Source: Candidatus Dormiibacter inghamiae (GTDB lineage: Bacteria; Chloroflexota; Dormibacteria; Dormibacterales; Dormibacteraceae). Taken from it: 64,000 bases of DNA. The DNA is taken from the NCBI GenBank assembly GCA_016464825.1, contig JAEKNQ010000033.1, positions 60,092 to 124,091 of the forward strand, written 5' to 3'. Made by a program: the position numbers and the translations under genes. The notes beneath the pieces were generated by a model. That model was given only the letters and a program-made list of their open reading frames with translations, had not been told where the DNA came from and ran no database searches. How positions within the stretch are numbered: position 1 is the stretch's first letter; each line of letters opens with the position of its first letter. Positions 42,787 through 51,164 of this stretch are shown here, one piece after another.

Positions 42787-44361
42787 ATGAGATCAAGACC
42801 GCTTGGCCTCCTCATGCTGGCGGGATTGCTGATCGCCGCCTGCGGCGGCGGCACCAGCACTTCCAATCAGCAGAGCGGCCCCAAGCATGGTGGCACGTTG
42901 ACCGTGGCGGTCGGCATCGACCCCGACACCCTGGACCCCGCCGCGCAGACCACCACCACTGTCCAGCAGATGGTCTTGATGATCACCGAGCCGCTCCTCG
43001 CCTACGACGAGAAGAACACTTTGAAGCCGGTCCTGGCCGAAAAATGGGACGCCGCCGCGGACGGCCTCAGCTACACCTTCACGCTTCGGCAGGGGGTCAA
43101 GTTCAGCGATGGTGAGCCGTTCAACGCGGCGGCCGTCAAGTTCTCGCTGGACAGGATGCTGAATCCCGCAACCTTCAAGACCCAGCCGGGCGTCCTGCGT
43201 GTCATCAAGAGCACTGACGTGGTCGATGACAGCCACGTAAAGATCAGCCTGAAAACTCCTTTTCCTCCGTTCTTGGGAGCGATGACCCAGGCGGTCGCCG
43301 CCATCATCGCACCGAACTCTGTCAGTCAGGCGCCCAACACACCCGCCCTGATCCAGAAGCCAGTCGGCACCGGGCCTTACGTGTTCAAGGAACGGGTCAA
43401 TGGCGACCACGTGACCTTCGACAAGAACCCGAGCTACTGGGGCAGCAAGCCTAACTACGACGCGCAGGTCTACAAGGTGGTGCCGGACGCGGCGACGCGA
43501 GAGGCGTTGGTGAAGGCCGGCCAGGCGGACGTCTCCTACCTGCCACCCGCCAACGATCTGCCCGCGCTGCAGCAGAGCCAGGACCTGAAGGTCATCCTCG
43601 GCCCCTCCGACCGCACCATCTTCATGAGCATCAACACGCCTGGTAAGTTCCAGCCGCTGCTGCAGAAGCCGGCTGTGCGGGAGGCGCTCAACTACGCGGT
43701 CAATAAGGATGCGATAGTCAAGAACGCCCTCTTCGGCGCCGCCACCCCGCTGGATGCCCCGATGTCCAAGGCCCTGTTCGGCTACTGCAGCGTCGGCAAG
43801 TACGACTACAACCCTGAGAAGGCCAAGCAGATGCTGAAGGATGCCGGTGCCGAGGGGATGAAGATCAAGGTCATCTCCCCCCAGGGCCGCTACATAGGCG
43901 ATTACCAGGTAGCCCAGGCAGTGGCGGGCGACCTGCGCAAGGTCGGCCTCCAGGTTGAGCTGGCCAACCCCAGCGATTGGCCCACCTACCTCTCGCGCAT
44001 GGTCAACGTGCCGCCCGACCAGGCGACAGCCGACCTGCACCTGCTGGGCTGGGCGCCCAGCTTCCTGGATGCTGCCCAGCAGTTCCAGATCATGACGCCT
44101 GACAACTTCCCGCCCAAGGGACTCAACACCTCCTACTACAGCAACCAGAGCGTGACTGATCTCGTGACCAAGGCCAACGGCGAGACCGACTCCAACCAGC
44201 GCAAGCAGGACTACTGCAGCGCCGGTAAGCAGGTCTGGAAGGATGCTCCCTGGATCTTCCTCTACAACCAGAAGAACCCGATAGTCACCACCAGCAAGGT
44301 GACTGGCATCTATGGGCTTGCCAACGAGCAGTTCGTGACCTCCTGGGCCTCGCCCGCCTAG
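42787..44361 (+). CDS. ABC transporter substrate-binding lipoprotein, peptide/nickel family 5
   Basis: This 524-residue family 5 binding protein has a Sec lipoprotein signal (MRSRPLGLLMLAGLLIAACGGG) with the lipobox Cys. Mature features are GGTLTVAVGIDPDTLDPA, YTFTLRQGVKFSDGEPFNAAAVKFSLDRM and PVGTGPYVF. The family binds peptides, nickel complexes or, in some cases, oligosaccharides. It starts the second dpp operon behind a good promoter. Because genes for L-fuconate breakdown follow, a sugar or glycopeptide ligand is possible, but this is inference. Open sequence before ATG 42787 is antisense to glpD. Confidence 0.9.
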   Translation: MRSRPLGLLMLAGLLIAACGGGTSTSNQQSGPKHGGTLTVAVGIDPDTLDPAAQTTTTVQQMVLMITEPLLAYDEKNTLKPVLAEKWDAAADGLSYTFTLRQGVKFSDGEPFNAAAVKFSLDRMLNPATFKTQPGVLRVIKSTDVVDDSHVKISLKTPFPPFLGAMTQAVAAIIAPNSVSQAPNTPALIQKPVGTGPYVFKERVNGDHVTFDKNPSYWGSKPNYDAQVYKVVPDAATREALVKAGQADVSYLPPANDLPALQQSQDLKVILGPSDRTIFMSINTPGKFQPLLQKPAVREALNYAVNKDAIVKNALFGAATPLDAPMSKALFGYCSVGKYDYNPEKAKQMLKDAGAEGMKIKVISPQGRYIGDYQVAQAVAGDLRKVGLQVELANPSDWPTYLSRMVNVPPDQATADLHLLGWAPSFLDAAQQFQIMTPDNFPPKGLNTSYYSNQSVTDLVTKANGETDSNQRKQDYCSAGKQVWKDAPWIFLYNQKNPIVTTSKVTGIYGLANEQFVTSWASPA

Positions 44362-44389
44362 CCTTCTCAGTGGACCAGAGACCCGGCGC

Positions 44390-45310
44390 ATGCTGAGCTA
44401 CATTGCGCGCCGGGTCCTCATCGCCATCCCCACCCTGTTTGGGGTGGCGACAGTCATCTTCGCCCTCGTCCATCTGCAGGGCGGCGACCCGGCCCGAGTG
44501 ATCGCCGGCGCCAATGCGACGCCTGAAGACGTGGATCGCATCCGCCATCAGCTGGGCCTTGACCAGCCTCTCCTGGTCCAGTACCTGATTTTCATCGGCA
44601 ATCTCCTCCGCGGAGACCTGGGCACCTCGGTCCGCTCGGGGCAGCCCGTTTTCAACGAGATAGCTAGCCGTGCTCCCTACACGGTGGAGCTGGCGGTGAT
44701 CAGCACCATCCTGGCTGTTGCGATCGGCGTCTTCCTCGGGGTGGTCGCCGCCACCAACCACGACAACCCGATCGACCTCGCCATCTCCAGCTTCTCGGTC
44801 TTCGGTGTTTCCATGCCTGTCTACTGGCTCGGGCTGCTGCTGATCATCCTCTTCGCCGTCAACCTGCACGTGCTGCCGGCGGCGGGCGCCAACCAGCCGA
44901 CGGGCTTTATCCTGCCGTCCTTGACCCTGGCCTTCTTTTCGATCGGCTTCATCGCCCGCCAGACGCGGTCAGCGATGCTTGAGGTGTTGGATTTGGACTT
45001 CGTGCGGACGGCTCGGGCCAAGGGCGCCGACCGACCCACAGTCCTGGTCAAGCACGCCCTGCGCAACGCGCTGCTGCCAATCATCACTGTGATCGGACTC
45101 CAGTTCGGCACCCTGCTGGGGGGTGCCATCCTGACCGAGACCATCTACGCCTGGCCGGGGTTGGGCCGGCTGCTGGTCGACTCGATCTTCGCCCGCGACT
45201 TCCCCGTGGTTCAGGGCACTGTCTTCGTGTTTGCTGCCGCGCTGATCTTCGTGAACCTGTTCACCGACCTCCTCTACGCCTATGTCGATCCTCGCATCCG
45301 GTACGACTGA
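44390..45310 (+). CDS. Peptide-family ABC transporter permease, DppB-like
   Basis: This 306-residue permease begins MLSYIARRVLIAIPTLFGVATVIF, has LGLDQPLLVQYLIFIGNLLRGDLG and the coupling region FVRTARAKGADRPTVLVKHALRNA. It ends with YAWPGLGRLLVDSI and YVDPRIRYD, all typical of DppB/GsiC proteins. It follows the binding-protein gene by 28 nt and overlaps the DppC gene by 29 nt. No ATPase gene is found in this operon. Confidence 0.92.
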   Translation: MLSYIARRVLIAIPTLFGVATVIFALVHLQGGDPARVIAGANATPEDVDRIRHQLGLDQPLLVQYLIFIGNLLRGDLGTSVRSGQPVFNEIASRAPYTVELAVISTILAVAIGVFLGVVAATNHDNPIDLAISSFSVFGVSMPVYWLGLLLIILFAVNLHVLPAAGANQPTGFILPSLTLAFFSIGFIARQTRSAMLEVLDLDFVRTARAKGADRPTVLVKHALRNALLPIITVIGLQFGTLLGGAILTETIYAWPGLGRLLVDSIFARDFPVVQGTVFVFAAALIFVNLFTDLLYAYVDPRIRYD

Positions 45311-46178
45311 CGCCGCGCCGCTCGCTCTGAGCGAGGCGCCGCCGCAGTCGGCGCCGAGGCTCTGGCGGCGGCTGCTGCTGCACAACAGCGCGGTGGCCGG
45401 CATGATCCTGCTGGGTTTCCTCGTGCTCGCGAGCCTGATCGGCCCGCTGATCTTCCGCTCGGACCCGACCGCGCAGGATCTGAGCCTGGCCTTCCTGCCC
45501 CGTTCGGCAGCGCATCCTCTGGGCACCGACGATTTGGGCCGCGATGAACTGGTCAGGCTCTTCTTCGGCGCGCGTTACACGCTCTCCCTCGCCCTGGCTG
45601 CTGTGGCGCTCGGCCTCGTCGTCGGCGTGCCGCTGGGCGCAATCTCCGGCTATTTCGGTGGCTGGGTCGACCTGCTCGTCCAGCGTGTGGTGGACGTGAT
45701 GCTTGCCTTTCCCAGCATCCTGCTGGCGATCTCACTCGTCGCGGCGCTGGGCGTCGGTCTCCGCAACGTGATCGTCTCGGTGGCCATCGTGGCCATGCCT
45801 GGCTTCATCCGGCTGGTGCGGGCTTCGGCCCTCTCCATCCGCGAAGCTCCCTATGTGGAAGCCGCCCGCGCCCTGGGTGTGCCGTCATGGCGGATCCTGC
45901 TCCGCCACGTGGTGCCGAACTCGCTCGGTCCGCTCATCGTGCAGGCCAGCCTGCAGCTGGGCGGCGCCATTCTGGTGGCCGCCGGCTTGGGCTTCTTGGG
46001 GCTGGGTGTCCAGCAGCCGACGCCTGAATGGGGCGCCATGCTGGGCTTCTCCCACACGTACATCTTCAGTGACCCGGGCCTGCTCACTTACCCGGGGCTC
46101 TGCATCTGCGGCGCCGTCCTCGCCTTCAACCTGCTGGGCGACGGCCTCCGCGACGCCCTCGACCCCCGCATGAAATAG
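45282..46178 (+). CDS. Peptide-family ABC transporter permease, DppC-like
   Basis: This 298-residue permease has the N-terminal OppC_N region, then HPLGTDDLGRDELVRLFFGAR, the EAA loop YVEAARALGVPSWRILLRHVVPN and LGLGVQQPTPEWGAML near the C-terminus. The ATG at 45282 lies inside dppB. It is the last gene of the operon, which therefore lacks DppD and DppF; it could share the ATPases encoded at 24669-26715 or others elsewhere. The gene runs convergently toward the FAH-family gene with a 53-nt gap. Confidence 0.92.
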   Translation: MSILASGTTDAAPLALSEAPPQSAPRLWRRLLLHNSAVAGMILLGFLVLASLIGPLIFRSDPTAQDLSLAFLPRSAAHPLGTDDLGRDELVRLFFGARYTLSLALAAVALGLVVGVPLGAISGYFGGWVDLLVQRVVDVMLAFPSILLAISLVAALGVGLRNVIVSVAIVAMPGFIRLVRASALSIREAPYVEAARALGVPSWRILLRHVVPNSLGPLIVQASLQLGGAILVAAGLGFLGLGVQQPTPEWGAMLGFSHTYIFSDPGLLTYPGLCICGAVLAFNLLGDGLRDALDPRMK

Positions 46179-46231
46179 CTGACGGGGCGGGGGCGCCGCG
46201 TCGCCGCCCAAAATGCAGCGAACGGGAATGC

Positions 46232-47044
46232 TCAGGCCGAGCTGACCATGCGGTTGCTCAGCCGGCCCAGGCCGTCGACCTCGACCACGACCTGATCCCC
46301 GGGCTTGAGCCAGACTTTCTCTGCGCGGCCGAGGATCACGCCCTCCGGAGTGCCGGTGGAGATGATGTCGCCGGGCTCCAGAGTGAGATGGCGGCTCATG
46401 TAGCTCACGAGCTCCTCCACGCCGAAGATCAGGTCCGCGATCGTCGAGTCCTGTCGCTTCTCGCCGTTCAGGAAGCAGCGGATGCCCAGCCGGGTCACGT
46501 CGGGGATCTCCTCCTTGCTCACCAGGTAGGGCCCGATCGGCAGGAAGTGGTCCAGCGACTTGCCGAGCAGCCACTGGCTGGTCCGGGCCTGCAGCTCCCG
46601 GGCTGAGAGATCGTTGGCGTTGCAGTAACCGAAGACATGGTCTAGCGCCTGACCCTGAGCGACGTTCTGAGCGCGCTTGCCGATCACAACTGCCAGCTCC
46701 GCCTCATAGTCGTACTGCTCGGCGATTGCCGGCAGCGGGATGTCCTCGCCGCTGGCGGCCAGCGAGTTGTTGAACTTGCTGAACAGCACGGGGGTCTCAG
46801 GCACTGCCATTCCCGCCTCGGCGGCGTGACGCCGGTAGTTGAGACCGACGCAGATGATCTTGCCCGGACTCGGCACGCAGGGAGCGAGCTTGAGCTGCGT
46901 CTCCTCCAGCTCGGCTCCTGCGGGAGGTAGACCGCCGGCCATCAGAGCAGCCAGGTCCCCAGTCCCCAGGTCGCGAACTGTGCCGCCGCCATCCTTGCTG
47001 GCCAGGGCGATTCCCCGCGGGGTGTGGTGCGAGATCAGAATCAT
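46232..47044 (-). CDS. Fumarylacetoacetate hydrolase family protein (probable 2,4-diketo-3-deoxy-L-fuconate hydrolase)
   Basis: This 270-residue FAH-fold enzyme has IICVGLNYRRHAAEAG, PVLFSKFNNSLAASGEDIPLP, YDYEAELAVVIGK (acidic metal ligands), FGYCNANDLSARELQ and IISTGTPEGV. The family cleaves or hydrates 2,4-dioxo acids. Next to an L-fuconate dehydratase and an SDR, the best reading is hydrolysis of 2,4-diketo-3-deoxy-L-fuconate to pyruvate and lactate, the last step of the non-phosphorylative L-fucose route. The ATG has GGAGGAACC before it. It is divergent from the dehydratase. Confidence 0.85.
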   Translation of the reverse strand: MILISHHTPRGIALASKDGGGTVRDLGTGDLAALMAGGLPPAGAELEETQLKLAPCVPSPGKIICVGLNYRRHAAEAGMAVPETPVLFSKFNNSLAASGEDIPLPAIAEQYDYEAELAVVIGKRAQNVAQGQALDHVFGYCNANDLSARELQARTSQWLLGKSLDHFLPIGPYLVSKEEIPDVTRLGIRCFLNGEKRQDSTIADLIFGVEELVSYMSRHLTLEPGDIISTGTPEGVILGRAEKVWLKPGDQVVVEVDGLGRLSNRMVSSA

Positions 47045-47231
47045 GATGTCGGTTCCTCCGAGCCAAGGTTGACGAGGCGTAACAGGCGTTCCGCACAGGA
47101 TGGCAGTTTTCGGCGCACCGCCGCCTCGGTCAGTCGGCTAGCGTCGTCAACCCCGGCCAGTCGGGGCGGCCAAGTGTCACATCGCATGGCGGCCAAAGCC
47201 GCTGACTTCAGCGGCGGATCGCTCACGTCGC

Positions 47232-47237
47232 TATGAT
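47232..47237 (+). promoter_or_regulatory. Leaderless-type -10 box of the L-fuconate dehydratase gene
   Basis: TATGAT ends 7 nt before the ATG at 47245 with a C-rich spacer and no ribosome site. The in-frame ATG at 47233 lies inside this box and is therefore unlikely to be the start. Confidence 0.55.
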
Positions 47238-47244
47238 CCCGCCC

Positions 47245-48567
47245 ATGCCGACGCGAATCATCGGTGCTGTCACGCACGACGTGCGCTTCCCCACCTCGCT
47301 CGAAAAGCACGGCTCTGACGCTATGAATGTCGATCCCGACTACTCGGCGGCGTACGTTGTCCTGGAGACCGACCATGCCCAGGGCCTGGCCGGCCACGGC
47401 CTCACATTCACCTGCGGACGCGGCAACGAGCTCTGTGTGGCAGCCATCCAAGCGCTGCAGCACCACGTCGTCGGTCGCGACCTGGAGGACATCACTGCCG
47501 ACTTTGGCGGCTTCTGGCGGAGCCTGGTCGGCGACTCTCAGCTGCGCTGGCTCGGTCCCGAGAAGGGCGTGATCCATCTCGCCACCGGCGCCCTGGTCAA
47601 CGCGGTCTGGGATCTCTACGCCAAGGTGGAGCGAAAGCCTCTCTGGAAGCTGCTCAGCGACTTGAGCCCGGAGCAGGTGGTCGACTGCATCGACTTCCGC
47701 TACATCGAGGATGTGCTGAAGCCGGGCGAGGCGATAGAGCTGCTGCGGAGCAGGCTGAGCGGACGCACCGAGCGAGAGGCGACGGTCCTCCGCGACGGCT
47801 TTCCCGCCTACACCACCTCCGCGGGCTGGCTCGGCTACAGCGAGGAGAGCCTGCCCGACCGGGTCGAGACGGCCAAGCAGCAGGGCTTCAGCCACATCAA
47901 GATGAAGGTGGGCGCCGATCCGGAAACTGACCTCCGCCGTGCCCGCATCCTCCGCTCCTCCATGGGCCCCCAGATGAAGCTCATGGTCGACGCCAACCAG
48001 GTCTGGGGCGTCGAGCAGGCGATCAAGGCCATGGCGGCGCTGGCCGAGGTCGACCCGATGTGGATCGAGGAGCCGACCAGCCCTGACGACGTGCTCGGCC
48101 ACCGAACGATTCGCCAAGCCGTGCATCCCATCGGTGTCGCCACCGGGGAGCACGTCCAGAACCGGATCATCTTCAAGCAGCTGCTGCAGGCACAGGCCAT
48201 CGATTTTTGCCAGATCGACGCCTGCCGCCTGGGCGGCGTCAACGAGGTGCTGGCCGTGCTCCTACTGGCGGCGAGGTTCGGCGTCCCGGTCTGCCCACAT
48301 GCCGGCGGTGTGGGCCTCTGCGAATACGTGCAGCACCTGGCGATCTTTGACTACATCGCCGTCGGCGCCTCGCTGGAGAACCGCATCTGCGAGTTCGTCG
48401 ACCACCTGCATGAGCACTTCGTCGACCCGTGTCGCATCTCGCACGGCCACTACGAGGCGCCGAGCGCGCCGGGCTACAGCATCGAGATGAAAGCGGAGTC
48501 GCTGGCTCAGTACGCGTATCCCGACGGTCCCGCATGGCGGAGCCTGTCGGCGAGGGAATCCGCCTAG
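47245..48567 (+). CDS. fucD: L-fuconate dehydratase (enolase superfamily)
   Basis: This 440-residue mandelate-racemase-group enzyme has PTRIIGAVTHDVRFPTSLEKHGSDAMN in pieces typical of FucD/ENOSF1, LTFTCGRGNELCVAAIQAL, the catalytic KxK in SHIKMKVGAD (Lys219, Lys221), MVDANQVW, WIEEPTSPDD, GEHVQNR and CPHAGGVGLCEYVQHL with the late His. It dehydrates L-fuconate to 2-keto-3-deoxy-L-fuconate. The ATG at 47245 is chosen over ATG 47233 because of the -10 box overlap. The SDR gene follows by 21 nt and the diketo-acid hydrolase is divergent, making a compact pathway cluster. Confidence 0.9.
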   Translation: MPTRIIGAVTHDVRFPTSLEKHGSDAMNVDPDYSAAYVVLETDHAQGLAGHGLTFTCGRGNELCVAAIQALQHHVVGRDLEDITADFGGFWRSLVGDSQLRWLGPEKGVIHLATGALVNAVWDLYAKVERKPLWKLLSDLSPEQVVDCIDFRYIEDVLKPGEAIELLRSRLSGRTEREATVLRDGFPAYTTSAGWLGYSEESLPDRVETAKQQGFSHIKMKVGADPETDLRRARILRSSMGPQMKLMVDANQVWGVEQAIKAMAALAEVDPMWIEEPTSPDDVLGHRTIRQAVHPIGVATGEHVQNRIIFKQLLQAQAIDFCQIDACRLGGVNEVLAVLLLAARFGVPVCPHAGGVGLCEYVQHLAIFDYIAVGASLENRICEFVDHLHEHFVDPCRISHGHYEAPSAPGYSIEMKAESLAQYAYPDGPAWRSLSARESA

Positions 48568-48588
48568 TTGCCAGGAGGGGTAGGTGCC

Positions 48589-49356
48589 TTGAGGTTGGAG
48601 AACAAGATCTGTGTCATCACCGGAGCCGGGTCAGGCATCGGTCGGGCGTCCGCCTTGCTCTTCGGCCGCGAGGGCGCAACAGTGGTGGCGAGCGACGTGG
48701 ACGAGGCCAGCGCGGACTCCACCGCAGCCGAGATCACCGGCGCCGGCGGCGCAGCCGAACCGCGCCGAGTCGATGTCACCAAGCCGGAGGACGCGCAGGC
48801 GCTGGCCAGCTGGACTGCCGAACGGTTCGGCCGGGTGGACGTCCTTTTCAACAACGCAGGCATCGCCGGGGTGGGCGACGTGCTGGAGACGGAGCCTGAT
48901 CTCTTCGACCGGGTCATGGCAGTCAACGTGCGGGGCGTCTACTTGATGAGCCGGGCGGTAGTGCCGCTCATGATCGAGCGGAAGGCGGGCAGCGTCATCA
49001 ACATGTCTTCCTGCATCGCCGACATCGGCCTAGCCCGCCGGGTCTCCTACGCGGCGTCCAAGGGTGCGGTGCTGGCCATGACCAAGTCGATGCAGGTGGA
49101 TCTCGCCCCTCACGGCATCCGGGTCAATGCGTTGATGCCAGGCACCATCCTGACGCCCTTCGTCGACCGCTACCTGAAGGAGTCGTACGCGGATCCGGAG
49201 GAGGGCTACGCCTCCATCCGCAAGCGCCAGCTGGGGGGCGACCTGGGCCAGCCAGAGGACGTGGCCTACGCGGCCCTCTACCTGGCCTCCGACGAATCGC
49301 GCTTCGTGATGGCCTCAGGCCTCGTTGTTGACGGAGGCGTGACGGGAGGCAAATAG
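48589..49356 (+). CDS. SDR oxidoreductase, probable 2-keto-3-deoxy-L-fuconate dehydrogenase
   Basis: This 255-residue classical SDR has the cofactor motif VITGAGSGIGRASALLFG, NNAGIAGVGD, catalytic Ser in INMSSCIADIGLARRVSYAASKG with Tyr and Lys, and a C-terminal VVDGGVTGGK. The TTG at 48589 is about 9 nt after GGAGGGG, which decides the start over an earlier TTG at 48568. The strand with IRKRQLGGDLGQPEDVA and the operon position after fucD point to NAD-dependent oxidation of 2-keto-3-deoxy-L-fuconate. L-fucose dehydrogenase activity is an alternative. Confidence 0.87.
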   Translation: MRLENKICVITGAGSGIGRASALLFGREGATVVASDVDEASADSTAAEITGAGGAAEPRRVDVTKPEDAQALASWTAERFGRVDVLFNNAGIAGVGDVLETEPDLFDRVMAVNVRGVYLMSRAVVPLMIERKAGSVINMSSCIADIGLARRVSYAASKGAVLAMTKSMQVDLAPHGIRVNALMPGTILTPFVDRYLKESYADPEEGYASIRKRQLGGDLGQPEDVAYAALYLASDESRFVMASGLVVDGGVTGGK

Positions 49357-49535
49357 CGGGTCCATGAGCCAACTTGCACTGGCGGTTCGGCGCGCGGCGC
49401 GGCACGACCCACGTCTGACGGTCGCCAGATCATGTGGGGACGCCTCTTCGTGCAGAGACGCCAGCCGGACTTCGGGTTCAGCCGACCTCTCGAAAACCGT
49501 GGTCATTGCTGTTGCGTCTTATCTAAAGATGTTGG

Positions 49536-50639
49536 TCAGAGGGCCTTGCCTGGTGTGACTTTCTCATGGCTCGAGGAGAGCGCGGGGAGATGGTTCGCGC
49601 GCCCTCGCCGTTTACGCGCGGCCGAGATTCTTCGCGCAATGCGCCCGGCGTCCGACCCGACGCCGCCCACGAAGGCCGATGCGAGCTTGTACTGGAAGGG
49701 CATGCCGACGAGGTGAAACCCGGGCGCTTCGACGAGGCCTGCGTCGATCCAGGAGAAGTCCTGACTGAAGCCCGTGCACCAGACGATGCTATTGGCAGCC
49801 ACCACCCGGCCGTCGGCAAGCCGGGGGCGACCCTGGGACACCCCCTCCACGCGAGAAGCAAGCTGGACCCTCGAGGCGGTGACATCATCGATGGTCAGCC
49901 GGATCAGCGGGCCGCCCCTCGATGCCATCTTGGCCAGCAGCCGCCGGCCCAGCGGGTGGCGTCGCGACACCACGTGGTTGGCGATGAGCCAGAAGATCCG
50001 CCCGCCGAAGGCGTAGGCCCGAGAAGGAATGTGTCCGACCGTGCGTCCGGCGAGCCAGGTCTCGTGACCGGCCGCGGCCGCCTCCATCGCGATCTCGGCG
50101 CCCGAGTTACCCGCCCCGACCACTAGCACCGGACCTGGCCGCAGCTGCGCGGGGTTGCGGTAGTCCTGAGCGTGAAGCTGGAGAACTTCAGTGTCGACTT
50201 CGGCAGCCAGGCCGGGGATCGAGGCGATCGCATGGGCACCTGTCGCTATCACCACCTCTGTGGTCCGGAAGATGGCGTCGCCGCACTCGACCAGGTAGCG
50301 ATCGCCGTCTCTGGCCACCCGGTTGGCACGAGTTTGCGATCGAACGGGCAGTGCGAACCGCCGAGCATATTCCTCGAGGTAGTCGGCCATCTCATCCTTG
50401 GTCGGGAATGAGTTCGCCGCCGCTGGAAACGGCATTCCGGGCAGGCAGTCATAGCGAGCAGGCGTGAACAGGCGGAGCGAATCCCAATGCTCGCGCCAGC
50501 TCTGGCCAACGCGTGCGGCCGCATCGAGGATGACGAACTCAAGTCCCAACCTCTGCAGGTGGTAGCCCATGGCAAGCCCGGCCTGGCCGCCGCCGACTAC
50601 CACCACCCCGAACGACTCAGTCCTTCTCGCGTCGCGCAC
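49536..50639 (-). CDS. Flavin-containing monooxygenase-like NAD(P)/FAD oxidoreductase
   Basis: This 367-residue flavoprotein has two Rossmann motifs, GVVVVGGGQAGLAMGYHL for FAD and VLVVGAGNSGAEIAMEAA for NADPH. It also has GQSWREHWDSLRLFTPARYDCLPGMPF, typical of CzcO/YhiW-type and Trp-derivative monooxygenases. It probably oxygenates a small organic substrate. The GTG at 50637-50639 is 23 nt inside the end of the NTF2-like gene, and upstream open sequence is shadow. With the NTF2-like protein it forms a two-gene unit divergent from TetR. Confidence 0.85.
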   Translation of the reverse strand: MRDARRTESFGVVVVGGGQAGLAMGYHLQRLGLEFVILDAAARVGQSWREHWDSLRLFTPARYDCLPGMPFPAAANSFPTKDEMADYLEEYARRFALPVRSQTRANRVARDGDRYLVECGDAIFRTTEVVIATGAHAIASIPGLAAEVDTEVLQLHAQDYRNPAQLRPGPVLVVGAGNSGAEIAMEAAAAGHETWLAGRTVGHIPSRAYAFGGRIFWLIANHVVSRRHPLGRRLLAKMASRGGPLIRLTIDDVTASRVQLASRVEGVSQGRPRLADGRVVAANSIVWCTGFSQDFSWIDAGLVEAPGFHLVGMPFQYKLASAFVGGVGSDAGRIARRISAARKRRGRANHLPALSSSHEKVTPGKAL

Positions 50640-51069
50640 GTCCAGCCTCCTCCATTGCGGGTGCCGCGGGTTGCCCCGGGCGACCGACGATTCCCAGTTG
50701 CTGCATCTGAGACAGGCGGTCGGCGACCCCCCAGTGCTCGACGATCTTGCCGTCGCGGAAGCTGCACACATCCACGATTGCGATCTCGAAAGGCCGTCCG
50801 GTCGGACTGCCCAGGACGTGGCCGCCGTGGGTGCCTCGGCTCTTCAGCCGTGCCCAGACCTTGTCGCCGCTGACCATCGCGTCCTCGACCTTCACCTCGA
50901 TGTCAGGCGATAGAGCGTGGAGAAAACCTATCGCACCCTTCAGGCCTTCGCGGTCGTTTGGCTCGATCCCGTCTTGGTGCTCGACGAAGTCGTCAGCGCA
51001 GACCTCGTCCACAATCGCTGTGTCGTCGCCGCTGAAACCTTCCACTATCCAGCGGCGAAAGGCCTCCAA
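50617..51069 (-). CDS. SnoaL-like polyketide cyclase/ester cyclase family protein
   Basis: This protein, 150 residues from TTG 51069, has FRRWIVEGFSGDDTAIVDEV, ADDFVEHQDG, LKGAIGFLHALSPDIEVKVEDAM and VCSFRDGKIVEHWGVADRLS, the pattern of SnoaL-type ester cyclases. A strong AAGGAGG (51111-51117) sits 36 codons' worth of DNA too early for this TTG but 5 nt before an in-frame ACG (51103-51105) that would add 12 residues. The natural start may have been that codon. Paired with the monooxygenase, it suggests a modification or detoxification step under TetR control. Confidence 0.78.
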   Translation of the reverse strand: MEAFRRWIVEGFSGDDTAIVDEVCADDFVEHQDGIEPNDREGLKGAIGFLHALSPDIEVKVEDAMVSGDKVWARLKSRGTHGGHVLGSPTGRPFEIAIVDVCSFRDGKIVEHWGVADRLSQMQQLGIVGRPGQPAAPAMEEAGRARREKD

Positions 51070-51118
51070 TTGGGCTCGACTATCGCTGCCGCTCGTCTGG
51101 CTCGTGGTCGCCTCCTTG

Positions 51119-51138
51119 GATTAGTCCGATGTCTAATC
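51119..51138. promoter_or_regulatory. Probable TetR operator
   Basis: GATTAG and CTAATC form a perfect inverted repeat around an 8-nt centre, the size and symmetry of a TetR-family site. It lies between the divergent NTF2-like/monooxygenase unit and tetR, next to both starts. Confidence 0.6.
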
Positions 51139-51151
51139 GGATGAATATTGC

Positions 51152-51157
51152 TAGACT
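51152..51157 (+). promoter_or_regulatory. Leaderless-type -10 box of tetR
   Basis: TAGACT ends 7 nt before the GTG at 51165. It favours this GTG over the earlier in-frame ATGs at 51129 and 51141. Confidence 0.45.
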
Positions 51158-51164
51158 AGCAGGA

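Noticed and set aside
42793..44391. A 532-codon minus-strand frame opposite the peptide-binding lipoprotein gene
   Set aside because: The plus strand has a full binding protein with signal peptide and promoter; the antisense frame arises from GC-rich third positions.
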